Below, piece after piece: positions 31,461 through 40,855 of a stretch of DNA of 56,892 bases (position 1 is its first letter; each line of letters opens with the position of its first letter). This DNA comes from Lachnospiraceae bacterium UBA7026 (GTDB lineage Bacteria; Bacillota; Clostridia; Lachnospirales; Lachnospiraceae), in the NCBI GenBank assembly GCA_002494165.1, contig DLBH01000026.1, forward strand, positions 40,328-97,219, given 5' to 3'. Both the position numbers and the translations under genes were made by a program. The notes beneath the pieces are model-generated. The model ran no database searches and was not told the origin of the DNA. It worked only from the letters and a program-made list of their open reading frames with translations.

Positions 31461-33281
31461 CTAACGGCGGAGGGACTGTTTCATCACCTCAATAAACTGC
31501 TGGTTATTCTTTGTTTTCTTGAACATCTCCAGGATCTGTTCCATATTCTCATCAGCCCTTGATCCTGACATTTCCCTGTGGAGAGCATAGACAACCTCCC
31601 TCTCTTCTTTGGTCAGGAGCAGGTCATCTCTTCTTGTACCAGACCGCTGGATATTGATTGCCGGGAAAATACGTTTCTCCGACAACTTTCTGTCAAGGAC
31701 CAGTTCCATATTACCGGTTCCTTTAAATTCTTCAAAAACCACATCATCCATCTTGCTGCCAGTCTCCACAAGGGCAGTGGCCAGGATGGTCAGACTTCCT
31801 CCCTCTCTCATATTCCTGGCAGCTCCAAAGAACTTTTTAGGCATATGGAGGGCAGCTGGGTCAAGGCCGCCGGACAGGGTCCTGCCACTGGGCGGCACAA
31901 TCAGATTATAGGCCCTGGCTAGTCTTGTGATGCTGTCAAGAAGAATCACGACATCCTGTTTGTGTTCCACCAGTCTCTTAGCTCTTTCCAGAACCATCTC
32001 AGACACCCGGCGATGATGGTCGGGAAGTTCGTCAAATGTAGAGTAGATTACCTCTGCGTTCGGGCCCTCAATGGATTCCCTGATATCGGTTACTTCCTCT
32101 GGTCTCTCATCAATGAGAAGAACAATGACCTTCATGTTGGGCTGGGTCTTTGTGATACTTCTGGCAATCTGCTTTAAGAGGGTGGTCTTACCAGTCTTGG
32201 GCTGGGATACGATCATCCCCCTCTGACCCTTGCCAATAGGTGAAAGCAGGTCCACCATCCTCATGGACACCGGTGCGTCATCTGTCTCAAGACGGATAAG
32301 TTCATTGGGAAAGATAGGAGTCAGGTCCTCGAAATTCTTTCTCTTCTGGGCCTCATTGGGCTTATAACCGTTGACCGATTCCACATAAAGCAGCGCAGAA
32401 TACTTCTCATTCTGGGTTTTAATCCGGATATTTCCCACCAGGATATCCCCTGTCTTCAGGTTAAATCTCCTGATCTGGGAAGGTGATACATAGACATCGT
32501 TTTCTCCGGGCAGATAGTTTTCACATCGGATGAAACCATAATTATCAGGCATGACTTCCAGGATTCCATTGGCCTTTGCCCCACTGTCTAAGGCTGCCAG
32601 ATCCGGCTTGATGTCACCGGTATTCTCTTCATGGTCACCGGTGCCAGAATCCTGCCTTTCATTATTATAACGGCGGTCTGTCCTGTTTCCGCCCTCTTTC
32701 CAGTCCTGCCGGCCCTCATTTGTACGCCAATCCTGCCGACCCTCTCCTGGGCGCCAATCCTGCCGGTTCTCTCCTGGGCGCCGGTCCTGCCGGCCTTCTC
32801 CCGTCCTCCGGTCCTGCCGGGGCTCTGCCGGGCGCCAATCCTGCCGGCCTTCTCCCGTCCTCCGGTCCTGCCGGCCTTCTCCCGAGCGCCGGTCCTGCCG
32901 GCCTTCTCCCGTCCTCCGGTCCTGCCGGCCTTCTCCCGTCCTCCGCTCCTGCCGGCTCACAACCACACGTTGGTCCTGCCGGTCCTCATTCATTTGCATA
33001 TCCTGCCAATCTTCATTCACCTGTGCACCCTGTCGGTCTTCATTCACCTGTGCGTCCTGCCGGTCTTCATTCACCTGCATGTCCCTGGCAGCCACTCTCT
33101 GGTCAGACTGATTCTCAGCGGCCACCTGTCCGGCATCAGGAAATGTATTTGCCCTTTCCTGGCCTTCCAGCTCCTCCAATCTGGAGATCAGATCCTGCTT
33201 TTTCAGCCCTGTGAGACCGCGGTAGCCCTTCTTCTTGGCATAGTCGCGCAGCTCAAGCAAAGTCATCTCATTATATTCCAT
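31461..33281 (-). CDS. rho: Transcription termination factor Rho with repeat insert
   Basis: A 606-residue RNA-dependent ATPase that ends transcripts. The Rho_N domain ([20 protein letters not shown]) covers residues 1-40. Residues 67-210 are sixteen 9-residue repeats, from [13 protein letters not shown] to [13 protein letters not shown]. The RNA-binding cold-shock-type domain follows ([18 protein letters not shown]), then the hexameric ATPase with Walker A PKTGKTTL, the Q-loop and R-loop regions and [12 protein letters not shown]. The core is complete, so the enzyme should be active. The repeat domain is Arg/Asp/Gln/Gly-rich and disordered. AGGAGGAACAAC precedes the ATG. Confidence 0.96.
   Translation of the reverse strand: MEYNEMTLLELRDYAKKKGYRGLTGLKKQDLISRLEELEGQERANTFPDAGQVAAENQSDQRVAARDMQVNEDRQDAQVNEDRQGAQVNEDWQDMQMNEDRQDQRVVVSRQERRTGEGRQDRRTGEGRQDRRSGEGRQDRRTGEGRQDWRPAEPRQDRRTGEGRQDRRPGENRQDWRPGEGRQDWRTNEGRQDWKEGGNRTDRRYNNERQDSGTGDHEENTGDIKPDLAALDSGAKANGILEVMPDNYGFIRCENYLPGENDVYVSPSQIRRFNLKTGDILVGNIRIKTQNEKYSALLYVESVNGYKPNEAQKRKNFEDLTPIFPNELIRLETDDAPVSMRMVDLLSPIGKGQRGMIVSQPKTGKTTLLKQIARSITKTQPNMKVIVLLIDERPEEVTDIRESIEGPNAEVIYSTFDELPDHHRRVSEMVLERAKRLVEHKQDVVILLDSITRLARAYNLIVPPSGRTLSGGLDPAALHMPKKFFGAARNMREGGSLTILATALVETGSKMDDVVFEEFKGTGNMELVLDRKLSEKRIFPAINIQRSGTRRDDLLLTKEEREVVYALHREMSGSRADENMEQILEMFKKTKNNQQFIEVMKQSLRR
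32652..33083 (-). repeat. 27-base coding repeat array in rho (16 units)
   Basis: Sixteen consecutive units of 27 bases, each nine codons ending in (R/W)Q, span residues 67-210. Units near the N-terminus have the NEDRQ type, those in the middle the GEGRQDRRT type. The exact codon register without any frameshift points to selection for the protein repeat. Confidence 0.9.
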
Positions 33282-33389
33282 GTTGTTCCTCCTGGGAATT
33301 ATGATAAAGGATACTTCTTATATACATATCTGTACATTGCAGCAATAGAATACTATATGATAATTAATAAATCAGAATTGTGTTTATCT

Positions 33390-33419
33390 ATTATATACCA
33401 AATATTTCTTTTTTTACAA
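33390..33419 (-). promoter_or_regulatory. rho promoter
   Basis: On the minus strand: TTGTAA (33419-33414), 18 bases, TATAAT (33395-33390). The predicted leader before rho is about 100 bases long, enough for Rho-dependent autoregulation, which is known for rho genes in other bacteria. Confidence 0.6.
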
Positions 33420-33458
33420 CAACAATTTTATAGCGGCAGCCGGGGAGGGCGGATTATC

Positions 33459-33516
33459 TTGCCTTTTTACTGGGCCAATGATAAAATAACCCTTATATCA
33501 GCCGGGCTTCCCCGGC
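33459..33516 (+). promoter_or_regulatory. Promoter and leader hairpin of the radical SAM gene
   Basis: TTGCCT (33459-33464), 17 bases, TAAAAT (33482-33487) form a rightward promoter. Close to the expected transcript start, AGCCGGG and CCCGGCT (33499-33516) form a 7-bp stem with a CTTC loop, probably a 5' end-stabilising hairpin. Confidence 0.5.
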
Positions 33517-33584
33517 TTTCCAACGCCAGAAAACAGGCGATTTCCAACATTGAAATAACACGAAACCGGAGTGAGAGATCTGCC

Positions 33585-34499
33585 ATGGAAAGGTACAAGA
33601 GCTACAGCAGCTTTATAAAAGAATACTTTGGCGAGAAAATGTATAAGATCTGCCTCGATGGAGGCTTCACCTGCCCCAACAGGGACGGAAGCCTGGCCCT
33701 GGGGGGCTGCACCTTCTGCAGTGAGAGGGGCAGCGGCGACTATGCGGAACAGGCCAGTCTCAGTATAGGAGACCAGATCAGTCTCGGAAAAAGACAGACC
33801 TCCGGCAAATACCGGGGAAACCACTATATCGCTTATTTCCAGGCCTTTACCAGTACTTATGCTCCCACGGACAGGCTCAGGGCCTTATACGAAGAAGCCC
33901 TGGCCAGGGATGAAATCGCAGGCCTGGCCATCGGAACCCGGCCTGACTGTCTCAGTGAGGAGACTTTAGACCTGCTGCAGGAACTGAACCGGACCAAACC
34001 TGTCTTTCTTGAGATGGGCCTGCAGACCTGCCATGACCAGACAGCCCAAAGGCTGAACCGCTGCTATCCCAGCAGTCTCTTTGCCGACTCCTGCCGGAGG
34101 CTTCACAGCCGTGGTATCCGCTGCTGTGCCCATGTGATTCTGGGTCTGCCCGGCGAGTCCAGACAAATGCAGTATGAGACCATTGATTTCCTGAACCACC
34201 TTCCTGTCTCCGGCATAAAAATATCCATGCTTTATGTTCTTAAGGGGACGGCTCTGGGCCAGTCCTACCAGGACAAGCCCTTCCCTCTTTACTCTCTGGA
34301 GGAATATGTAGATGTAGTGATTGGATGCCTAGAGCGGCTGAGACCAGATATCGTCGTAGAACGCATGACCGGCGACGGTCCGGTTGATCTTCTGCTGGCT
34401 CCTGGATGGATCCCCCAAAAGGGCCGGGTTCTCAACCTTATCCACCACGAGATGAAGGTCAGGGATACTTACCAGGGCAGATATTATGAGGAGACGTGA
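33585..34499 (+). CDS. TIGR01212 family radical SAM protein (YtqA-like)
   Basis: A 304-residue radical SAM protein. The iron-sulphur site is the atypical one of this family, Cys-x11-Cys-x2-Cys in FTCPNRDGSLALGGCTFC (residues 25-42). IGTRPDCLSEETLDLL, LEMGLQTCHDQTAQRLNRC and HVILGLPGES are further family features. The reaction is not established. The 5' part of a much longer open frame is only the complement of the rho repeats and was excluded. It is followed at 5 bases by the DUF4364 gene. Confidence 0.92.
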   Translation: MERYKSYSSFIKEYFGEKMYKICLDGGFTCPNRDGSLALGGCTFCSERGSGDYAEQASLSIGDQISLGKRQTSGKYRGNHYIAYFQAFTSTYAPTDRLRALYEEALARDEIAGLAIGTRPDCLSEETLDLLQELNRTKPVFLEMGLQTCHDQTAQRLNRCYPSSLFADSCRRLHSRGIRCCAHVILGLPGESRQMQYETIDFLNHLPVSGIKISMLYVLKGTALGQSYQDKPFPLYSLEEYVDVVIGCLERLRPDIVVERMTGDGPVDLLLAPGWIPQKGRVLNLIHHEMKVRDTYQGRYYEET

Positions 34500-34504
34500 T
34501 CAAG

Positions 34505-35029
34505 ATGAATGAGAATACATTTACTCTTTATAAACTTATGATACTTTACATGCTGGGTAATCTGGATTTTCCCCTGACCACAAGCCAGCTCAGCGAGTTT
34601 TTCATCAAAAGAGGCTACACCAGCTATTTTTCTTTCCAGCAGTCCTTAAATGACCTGGCGGAAAAAGAATTCATCATGGGAGAGACAGTCCGTAATTCCA
34701 CCAGCTACCACCTGGGCAGCCTGGGTGAGGAAGCCCTGACTATGTTTGACAACCGGATTCCACCAGCCATAAAAAACGATATCCGTAACTATCTGCAGGA
34801 ACAGAAATACCAGCTCCGCAGGGAGCTGGATATCCATGCTGACTACTACCCCGTCAAAAGGGGGGAATACATGGTCACGGCCCACATAAAGGAAAGAGGC
34901 AGCCTGCTGATGGATCTGCAGCTCAATGTGGTATCCAGGGACCAAGCCATACAGATCTGCGATTCCTGGAACCAGAAGAGCGAGCAGGTTTACGAAAAAA
35001 TTATGGACATCCTGCTTTTTGATGACTGA
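34505..35029 (+). CDS. DUF4364 family protein, winged-helix regulator-like
   Basis: A 174-residue protein. The first half is a winged-helix-like domain (YKLMILYMLGNLDFPLTTSQ, then FIKRGYTSYFSFQQSLNDLAEK), the second half a small alpha-beta domain. DUF4364 is confined mainly to Clostridia and its function is unknown; a transcriptional role is inferred from the fold. ATG 34505 has AGGAG about 10 bases upstream; GTG 34496 would put that site too close. Confidence 0.88.
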   Translation: MNENTFTLYKLMILYMLGNLDFPLTTSQLSEFFIKRGYTSYFSFQQSLNDLAEKEFIMGETVRNSTSYHLGSLGEEALTMFDNRIPPAIKNDIRNYLQEQKYQLRRELDIHADYYPVKRGEYMVTAHIKERGSLLMDLQLNVVSRDQAIQICDSWNQKSEQVYEKIMDILLFDD

Positions 35030-35062
35030 TTTAAAATATTTATAATCCCACTGAACTTCAAA

Positions 35063-35086
35063 ATCCCCGGCCTTTCGACCGGGGAT
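35063..35086. terminator. Shared terminator hairpin between convergent genes
   Basis: ATCCCCGG (35063-35070) and CCGGGGAT (35079-35086) form a perfect 8-bp stem. On the minus strand TTTT follows, on the plus strand only CCCTTTAT, so it serves the L,D-transpeptidase gene at least as well as the DUF4364 gene. Confidence 0.7.
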
Positions 35087-35129
35087 CCCTTTATATTGAG
35101 GCTCTTTATATTCTTTAGTGCATTGCGAC

Positions 35130-36848
35130 CTAGTACATTACGACCGTTGTTCCGACTGGACACTCCTCATAGATGAAACGGGCATCTTCATTATAGCAGC
35201 GGATGCAGCCATGGGAGACCGGTCTTCCGATGGCCGGCGAACATACACTACCATCGTTATAAAGAGGCCGGGTATGGAAAGCATTCCTACCCTTATAGTG
35301 GCTGACATAAAGTTCCTTGGTATAATTGTAATACCAGCCTTTCTCCTTGTACTGGATCTGATATGTACCGGTGGGGGTACGGTTTTCCGCAGTACCGCTT
35401 GCGATGTCAAAGCTGCGGATCAACTTCCAGTTTCCCTTTTCCCCCTCAAATATATTACACTGCTGGGTATAAAGGCTGACCCAGATCAGGTATTTGGTCT
35501 TACTCTTATATTTTTTATAATGCACAAAGGCCAGCCGGACTTCCTTGGGATATTTCTTGGTCGTGTAGGTAACCCTGCTTTTCCCATAGTGGACAGACCG
35601 TACCTTCAAAGCCAGCATCTTCCACTGGTTTTTACCCATATACTGGGAAGGTACAAAGGTTTTTACCGGCGAGGAAGTAAGGCTTTCATAAACCTGGCCC
35701 TGGCTCTTAGTACATGCATAAACCTTAATGGCATAACGGTTATCGGGCGACAGGTTTTTAAGTACCTTTTCTGTTTCCTTGGTAGTGCCAAACAGCCTGT
35801 AATCATCCATATCCGTGGTTTTGAAGTAAAGATGATAGAAATCTGCGTCGGGTACAGTACTCCAGCGGATCTTAATACTGCCGGACTTGTCAAGATCAAG
35901 GAGCAGCTTCTGGGGAGCGGACGCAATCTTGGGCATGGTCACCTGGACAATAGCATCCTTGCCTACAGAAACCTTTGTTCCGGCAGCATTGACAGCGGCG
36001 ACTTTGAACCTGTAGATCTTTCCTCCTGTAAGCTTGGGAATCGTTATAGAAGTCCCCTGCTGGTTGGAGGCTATATCCACATAAGCACCAGTGTCTGTCT
36101 GCTGGGATACATTATAACCGCTGGCATCTGAAACTGCGTTCCATGACAAGGTCACTGAATCTGCATTGACTACAGAGTTCACACCGATTACCTGGCCCGG
36201 CTCTGTGGCATAATCATAGGGAATCACAACTCCCTCACCAAAGACTGCCTTGCCCTTATGGTTAAGCAGGCTGATCAGATGGACCTGATAGGTCCCGGTA
36301 GCCAGCTTGGTTCCAGGTATATCAATGCTGCTCTTACTACTGTCGGTCCTGACCTGGATATCAAAAGCCGCGGCTGCCGGGTCGCTGGTCAGCCCAACGG
36401 CAAATACCTGATAAAGGCTGTCTTCCCCATTATTCCAGCGGAAGTTGAGAGAGCCGCTGCTGCTTTGGTTTATCATAAAATTATTGAGGTATTTCCCCGT
36501 AAAATAATAAACTGTCAGCTTCCTCTTGTTCTCTTTCCCTCTACCACATAGAACCAGCTTATAAATAGTATCCTTGGTGTACTTGTCACCCAGATTAACC
36601 GCGAGTGTCTTCGCTCCGGATACCTGCCTTCCCTTCTTCACGCATACCTTCTTCTGGTATACCTGCCAGGTGTAGCCTTTCTTGCTGAAATCTTCGTACT
36701 TGAGAACCAGTCTGCCGACAGAATCTACATATCCTATATGATTCACTTTCACTTCCGCGGCTTTGATCCTCACTGAACATCCCAACAGGAAAAGCATGAC
36801 CAGGACCAGACAGAGAACTGCCGGATTAGCCTGATGCCTTCTTTCCAT
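35130..36848 (-). CDS. Secreted L,D-transpeptidase with Fn3 domains
   Basis: A 572-residue exported protein. The signal (residues 1-31) ends either at the lipobox-like LLGC or after KAA. After a beta-rich N-terminal region come two fibronectin type III-like domains (SVTLSWNAVSDASGYNV and SIKIRWSTVPDADFYHLY). The C-terminal YkuD domain has RPVSHGCIRCYNED with catalytic Cys548 and the upstream His. It would make or edit 3-3 cross-links in peptidoglycan or attach proteins. ATG 36848 follows AAAAGGAGGATGTT; a longer reading has no such site. Confidence 0.92.
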   Translation of the reverse strand: MERRHQANPAVLCLVLVMLFLLGCSVRIKAAEVKVNHIGYVDSVGRLVLKYEDFSKKGYTWQVYQKKVCVKKGRQVSGAKTLAVNLGDKYTKDTIYKLVLCGRGKENKRKLTVYYFTGKYLNNFMINQSSSGSLNFRWNNGEDSLYQVFAVGLTSDPAAAAFDIQVRTDSSKSSIDIPGTKLATGTYQVHLISLLNHKGKAVFGEGVVIPYDYATEPGQVIGVNSVVNADSVTLSWNAVSDASGYNVSQQTDTGAYVDIASNQQGTSITIPKLTGGKIYRFKVAAVNAAGTKVSVGKDAIVQVTMPKIASAPQKLLLDLDKSGSIKIRWSTVPDADFYHLYFKTTDMDDYRLFGTTKETEKVLKNLSPDNRYAIKVYACTKSQGQVYESLTSSPVKTFVPSQYMGKNQWKMLALKVRSVHYGKSRVTYTTKKYPKEVRLAFVHYKKYKSKTKYLIWVSLYTQQCNIFEGEKGNWKLIRSFDIASGTAENRTPTGTYQIQYKEKGWYYNYTKELYVSHYKGRNAFHTRPLYNDGSVCSPAIGRPVSHGCIRCYNEDARFIYEECPVGTTVVMY

Positions 36849-36986
36849 AACATCCTCCTTTTGCTTGAGATTATTCAGCTGCCTCATGGCAGTCTGCTTT
36901 GTTACAGTGCAGAGCACTTAGGCATAAATCGTCGCGGAACTAACCCTTCCAAAACCCCATGTACAGGAAAGATTTTAGAAAGATTA

Positions 36987-37015
36987 TTGTATTATGCACC
37001 TTGTTATTATATAAT
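36987..37015 (+). promoter_or_regulatory. Promoter of the amino-sugar operon
   Basis: TTGTAT (36987-36992), a 17-base spacer and consensus TATAAT (37010-37015), 32 bases before the first ATG. It serves the rightward three-gene operon. Confidence 0.75.
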
Positions 37016-37047
37016 CATATAGAAAAATCGTCAAGGAGGGAAACCAT

Positions 37048-38178
37048 ATGATAAAGTTTAATATCCCACCCCACACCGGAAAAGAGCCTGAATATATCGC
37101 CCAGGCCATAGCTAACCATAAGATTAGTGGGGACGGCGAATTCACAAAAAAATGTAATGCATGGATAGAAGAGCATACCGGTACGTCCGCAGCCCTGCTG
37201 ACGACCTCCTGCACCCATGCTACAGAGATGGCTGCGCTGCTCGCAGATATTAAACCTGGCGATGAAGTAATCATGCCTTCCTATACCTTTGTATCCACAG
37301 CAGATGCTTTTGTCCTGCGTGGTGCCACAGCCGTATTTGTCGATATCCGGCCGGATACCATGAATATTGACGAGACACTGATTGAGGACGCGGTTACAGA
37401 TAAAACAAAAGCGATCGTTCCGGTCCATTATGCGGGTGTTGCCTGTGAGATGGACACGATCATGGATATAGCAAAAAGACATGGTCTTCTTGTCATAGAG
37501 GATGCGGCCCAGGGCGTTATGTCCTCCTATAAGGGAAAGGCACTGGGTGCCATCGGGGATTACGGCTGCTACAGCTTCCACGAGACAAAAAACTACAGCA
37601 TGGGCGAAGGCGGGGCTCTTCTGATCCGCGACCCGGCCAACAAGGAGATGGCCGAGATTATCCGGGAAAAGGGCACCAACCGGAGCAAGTTTTTCCGGGG
37701 AGAGATTGATAAATATACCTGGGTTGAGGCTGGATCCTCCTACCTGCCCAGTGACATGAACGCCGCCTACCTCTGGGCCCAGCTGGAGCTTGCCGACCAG
37801 ATCTACCAGGACCGGATGTCCTCCTGGAACAGCTATTATGCCCAGTTGAGCGACCTGGCCCAGGCCGGGCGTATCAGCCTTCCTGTCATTCCTGAAGGCT
37901 GTGTCCACAATGCCCATATGTTCTACATCAAAACCGCAGACCTGAAGGAAAGGTCTGCCCTGATCAGTTTTCTGAAGGAGAGGGGAATCTCTTCCGTATT
38001 CCACTATATCCCGCTGCACGGTGCTCCTGCCGGGAAGCGGTACGGCAGATTCCATGGCCAGGACCGCTTTACTACCAAAGAGAGCGAACGTCTTGTCCGC
38101 CTGCCTCTCTATTACGGCATTGAACCTGAAAAAGTGGACCAGGTATGCAGGGCCATTCACACTTTCTTTGAGGCTTAA
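37048..38178 (+). CDS. rffA: dTDP-4-amino-4,6-dideoxygalactose transaminase
   Basis: A 376-residue PLP aminotransferase of the DegT/DnrJ/EryC1 family, strikingly close to RffA/WecE: NIPPHTGKEPEYI at the start, GDEVIMPSYTFVSTADAFVL, PVHYAGVACEMDTIM and the PLP lysine K181 in SFHETKNY, at the same position as in the E. coli enzyme. It would convert a dTDP-4-keto-6-deoxyhexose to the 4-amino sugar, with glutamate as amino donor. Start with AAGGAGGGAAACCAT. The dehydratase that makes the keto sugar is not in the window. Confidence 0.93.
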   Translation: MIKFNIPPHTGKEPEYIAQAIANHKISGDGEFTKKCNAWIEEHTGTSAALLTTSCTHATEMAALLADIKPGDEVIMPSYTFVSTADAFVLRGATAVFVDIRPDTMNIDETLIEDAVTDKTKAIVPVHYAGVACEMDTIMDIAKRHGLLVIEDAAQGVMSSYKGKALGAIGDYGCYSFHETKNYSMGEGGALLIRDPANKEMAEIIREKGTNRSKFFRGEIDKYTWVEAGSSYLPSDMNAAYLWAQLELADQIYQDRMSSWNSYYAQLSDLAQAGRISLPVIPEGCVHNAHMFYIKTADLKERSALISFLKERGISSVFHYIPLHGAPAGKRYGRFHGQDRFTTKESERLVRLPLYYGIEPEKVDQVCRAIHTFFEA

Positions 38179-38304
38179 GTGGTCTGTCCACCAGTCTTTA
38201 AACCAGTATCATATGCCAGCGGGATCTGATGAAGCTGCTTCTGCCCCATTTTACGGACAGGCTCTTCAGCCTGGTCTCGCTGTATCTTTCGTTTAGGAGG
38301 AAAT

Positions 38305-39330
38305 ATGCTCCATTCAATAGTAGTACCCTGTTATAAGTCCAGTGCGACCATCAGAAAAGTCGTGGAAATGACCTCCGCAGAACTTGACCGGCTGGGCCGC
38401 CACGATTACGAGTTCGTCCTGGTGGATGACCGGTCCCCGGACGGGGGCAAGACCCTGCAGGCTCTGACAGATCTTGCCAGAGACTATCCCTATGTCAAAG
38501 TTGTATCCCTGGCTAAAAACGCAGGCCAGCATAATGCTGTCATGGCCGGTCTGAATTACACCCAGGGAGACCTGATCATAGCCATGGATGATGATATGCA
38601 GACCCATCCCTCCCAGCTCCAGTATCTGCTGGCTGAGATTAAGAAAGGCTATGATATCGTTTACGGCTATTATCCGGAAAAAAAGCACTCCCCCTTCCGT
38701 AATTTCGGAAGCTATCTCAACTATATAACCGTCAGGATCCTGATCGGCAAACCCAAGGATATGAAGACCTCCAGCTACTGGGTTATCCGCAAGTTTGTCC
38801 GGGATTATGTAATCCAGTATCGTAGTCCCTACACCCATCTTCAGGGTCTCTTTCTGAGAACCACCCGGAACATCAGTTGTATCCCCATCAAGCATTTTGA
38901 CCGGGAGGTGGGCCAGTCAGGCTATACATTTAAAAAGCTGGTTCAGCTTTACTCCAACATCATGGGCTACTCGGTGGTTCCTTTGAGGATCTCCACCTAC
39001 TGCGGTTATTTCTTCTCCCTTCTCAGTATCCTGGGAGCCATCTTCGTTATTATCAGGAAGCTGCTCAACCCCGCCATGGCCATAGGCTGGCCATCCATGA
39101 TGGTAGCCATCTGCTTCTTCGGCGGATTGATCATGCTCTTCCTGGGCATGATCGGTGAGTACTTAGGACGGATGTTCCTGGGTATGAACCAACAGCCCCA
39201 GTTTGTAGTCAGGGAAGTCCTGACCCAGACCAGTCTTATGGAGACCGGCGGCCAGACCTTGGAGAAAGTTCCTTTGGCTGAAGATTCAGCCCCGGACATT
39301 TACGGAAAAGAGGGACAAGTTACAGATTAA
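38305..39330 (+). CDS. ArnC/GtrB-like polyprenyl-phosphate glycosyltransferase
   Basis: A 341-residue family 2 glycosyltransferase. The GT-A domain has SIVVPCYKSSATI, VDDRSPDGG and the metal site MDDDMQTH (D95-D97). Two C-terminal membrane helices (about 233-254 and 268-290) and EYLGRMFLGMNQQPQFVVRE are typical of ArnC and GtrB/DPM1-like enzymes that load a sugar on undecaprenyl phosphate. AGGAGGAAAT precedes the ATG. Between RffA and an ATP-grasp ligase, its probable substrate is the amino sugar made by RffA; that is inference. Confidence 0.9.
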   Translation: MLHSIVVPCYKSSATIRKVVEMTSAELDRLGRHDYEFVLVDDRSPDGGKTLQALTDLARDYPYVKVVSLAKNAGQHNAVMAGLNYTQGDLIIAMDDDMQTHPSQLQYLLAEIKKGYDIVYGYYPEKKHSPFRNFGSYLNYITVRILIGKPKDMKTSSYWVIRKFVRDYVIQYRSPYTHLQGLFLRTTRNISCIPIKHFDREVGQSGYTFKKLVQLYSNIMGYSVVPLRISTYCGYFFSLLSILGAIFVIIRKLLNPAMAIGWPSMMVAICFFGGLIMLFLGMIGEYLGRMFLGMNQQPQFVVREVLTQTSLMETGGQTLEKVPLAEDSAPDIYGKEGQVTD

Positions 39331-39402
39331 CTAAAGAAAGCAAGTCCAGGACGGCGGCAGTGGAAAATCAGCCGCCACCTTATTTAAGGAGAAAGATAAA
39401 CC

Positions 39403-40584
39403 ATGAAGAAGATTATGATTCTTGGTGCCGGTATCTACCAGGTTCCACTGATTAAAACAGCTAAAAAAATGGGCCTTTATACCATCGTTGTGAGCATACC
39501 GGGCAATTATCCCGGCTTCGCCCTGGCAGACAAGGTCTATTATGAGAATACCGTAGATGATGAAAAGATTCTCGCTATAGCCAGGGAAGAAGGCATCGAC
39601 GGTATCGTCACTACCGGCACCGATGTCTGTGTCATCACAATCGGAAGAGTCTGTGATGAGCTGGGGCTCTGCGGTCTCTCCTACGAGGCAGCCCAGATTG
39701 CCGTTGACAAAATGAAAATGAAGACCCGCTATGAGGAATACGGAGTCCGGACAGCCAGATTCAGAAAGGTGGCCCTCGATGACCCGGATATTCCCTCCAC
39801 CGTAGCCGGTCTGGATTTCCCCCTGATCTTCAAGTCTGTGGATTCATCAGGAAGCCGGGGAATCCGCCGGGTTGACAGTCTGGAGGAATTCGCCTCAGCA
39901 AAAGACTATGTCCGGGATAACACCCGCAAAGACTACTTCATCATCGAAGAGTTTGTAGAAGGAGAGGAATTCGGAGCCCAGGCCTTTGTCTATAACAATA
40001 ATCTGGAATTTATCCTGCCTCACGGAGACTATGTCTTCCACGGGGACACCGGTGTCCCCATCGGCCATTTTGCCCCCTACGACCTGAACCAGGAGGTGAT
40101 TGCCGACGCCAAGGACCAGCTGAGAAAGGCTGCCCAGGCTATGGGTCTCAACAACTGTGCCATCAATGCTGATTTCATTCTCAAGGACGGCAAGACCTAT
40201 GTTCTGGAACTGGGCGGTCGCTGCGGAGCTACAGAGCTGGCTGAACTGACAGCCATCTACTATGGTTTTGACTATTATGAAAAGATTCTTCGCACTGCTT
40301 TAGGAGAGAATCCGGACTTCACCATTGACGGACCCTACACCCCCAATGCCAGCCACCTGCTCATGAGCGACAAAGACGGTATCATCCAGACTCAGGCTGA
40401 CCACAATGAGCCCAGTGAAAATATCGTCGAAGTCCAGTTTGATTACCAGCCCGGTGACCAGGTTCACAAGTTCCGGGTAGGTCCCCACAGGATCGGCCAC
40501 ATTATCACCAAGGGCCAGACCTTAGAAGAGGCTCAGAAGCTGCTCTTCGAGGCCATGGACAAGGTTGAGATCAAAGTACAATAA
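39403..40584 (+). CDS. ATP-grasp carboxylate-amine ligase
   Basis: A 393-residue ATP-grasp enzyme. The N-terminal PreATP-grasp domain starts MKKIMILGAGIYQVPLIKTA, followed by the ATP-binding region (KSVDSSGSRGIRRV, IIEEFVEGEEFGAQAF) and the metal loop NADFILKDGKTYVLELGGRCG (split: NADFILKD, VLELGGRCG). These enzymes join a carboxylate to an amine. In an operon with an amino-sugar aminotransferase and a lipid-sugar transferase the amine could be the sugar amino group. AAGGAGAAAGATAAACC precedes the ATG. Substrate not established. Confidence 0.88.
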   Translation: MKKIMILGAGIYQVPLIKTAKKMGLYTIVVSIPGNYPGFALADKVYYENTVDDEKILAIAREEGIDGIVTTGTDVCVITIGRVCDELGLCGLSYEAAQIAVDKMKMKTRYEEYGVRTARFRKVALDDPDIPSTVAGLDFPLIFKSVDSSGSRGIRRVDSLEEFASAKDYVRDNTRKDYFIIEEFVEGEEFGAQAFVYNNNLEFILPHGDYVFHGDTGVPIGHFAPYDLNQEVIADAKDQLRKAAQAMGLNNCAINADFILKDGKTYVLELGGRCGATELAELTAIYYGFDYYEKILRTALGENPDFTIDGPYTPNASHLLMSDKDGIIQTQADHNEPSENIVEVQFDYQPGDQVHKFRVGPHRIGHIITKGQTLEEAQKLLFEAMDKVEIKVQ

Positions 40585-40587
40585 AAT

Positions 40588-40790
40588 ACAAACCGAGGCT
40601 GTCCCACTAAAGCGGACGCCTCGTTGACCTAAAAGGTAGGAACCCCTCATGTCCTGTGTTCTGTCCATTGCTGGCATCTGTTCGTCTGATGACGGACTGA
40701 TACCAGGCAAATGCCAAACACATTGGACATTGAGGGATTCTTGCCATTATCCCTAAACAATCTGTCCCCTTTAGCAGGACAGCCCATTTC
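40588..40790. repeat. Inverted-repeat-flanked 200-base element, possible MITE
   Basis: GGCTGTCCCACTAAAG (about 40594-40609) is repeated inverted as CTTTAGCAGGACAGCC (40771-40786) with 14 of 16 matches; the enclosed 160 bases have no gene. The left end also forms its own hairpin (GAGGC-GTCC with GGAC-GCCTC). It could be a non-autonomous insertion element or an elaborate terminator of the operon before it. No clear target duplication is seen. Confidence 0.45.
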
Positions 40791-40855
40791 CACTAGACAA
40801 GATCAGGAAAAGCCCGGTCCTTGATCAAGAGCAAAAGAACTGGTAAAACAGATAG

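Noticed and set aside
32631..33584. Long proline/leucine-rich N-terminal extension of the radical SAM protein, or a separate repeat protein on the plus strand
   Set aside because: It is the complement of the rho repeat array; the frame stays open only because of the 27-base repeat. The radical SAM gene has its own promoter and start at 33585.
35118..36131. 337-codon open frame on the plus strand
   Set aside because: Complement of the L,D-transpeptidase gene.
37015..38160. 381-codon open frame on the minus strand
   Set aside because: Lies exactly opposite rffA, which has the promoter, ribosome binding site and full family motifs.
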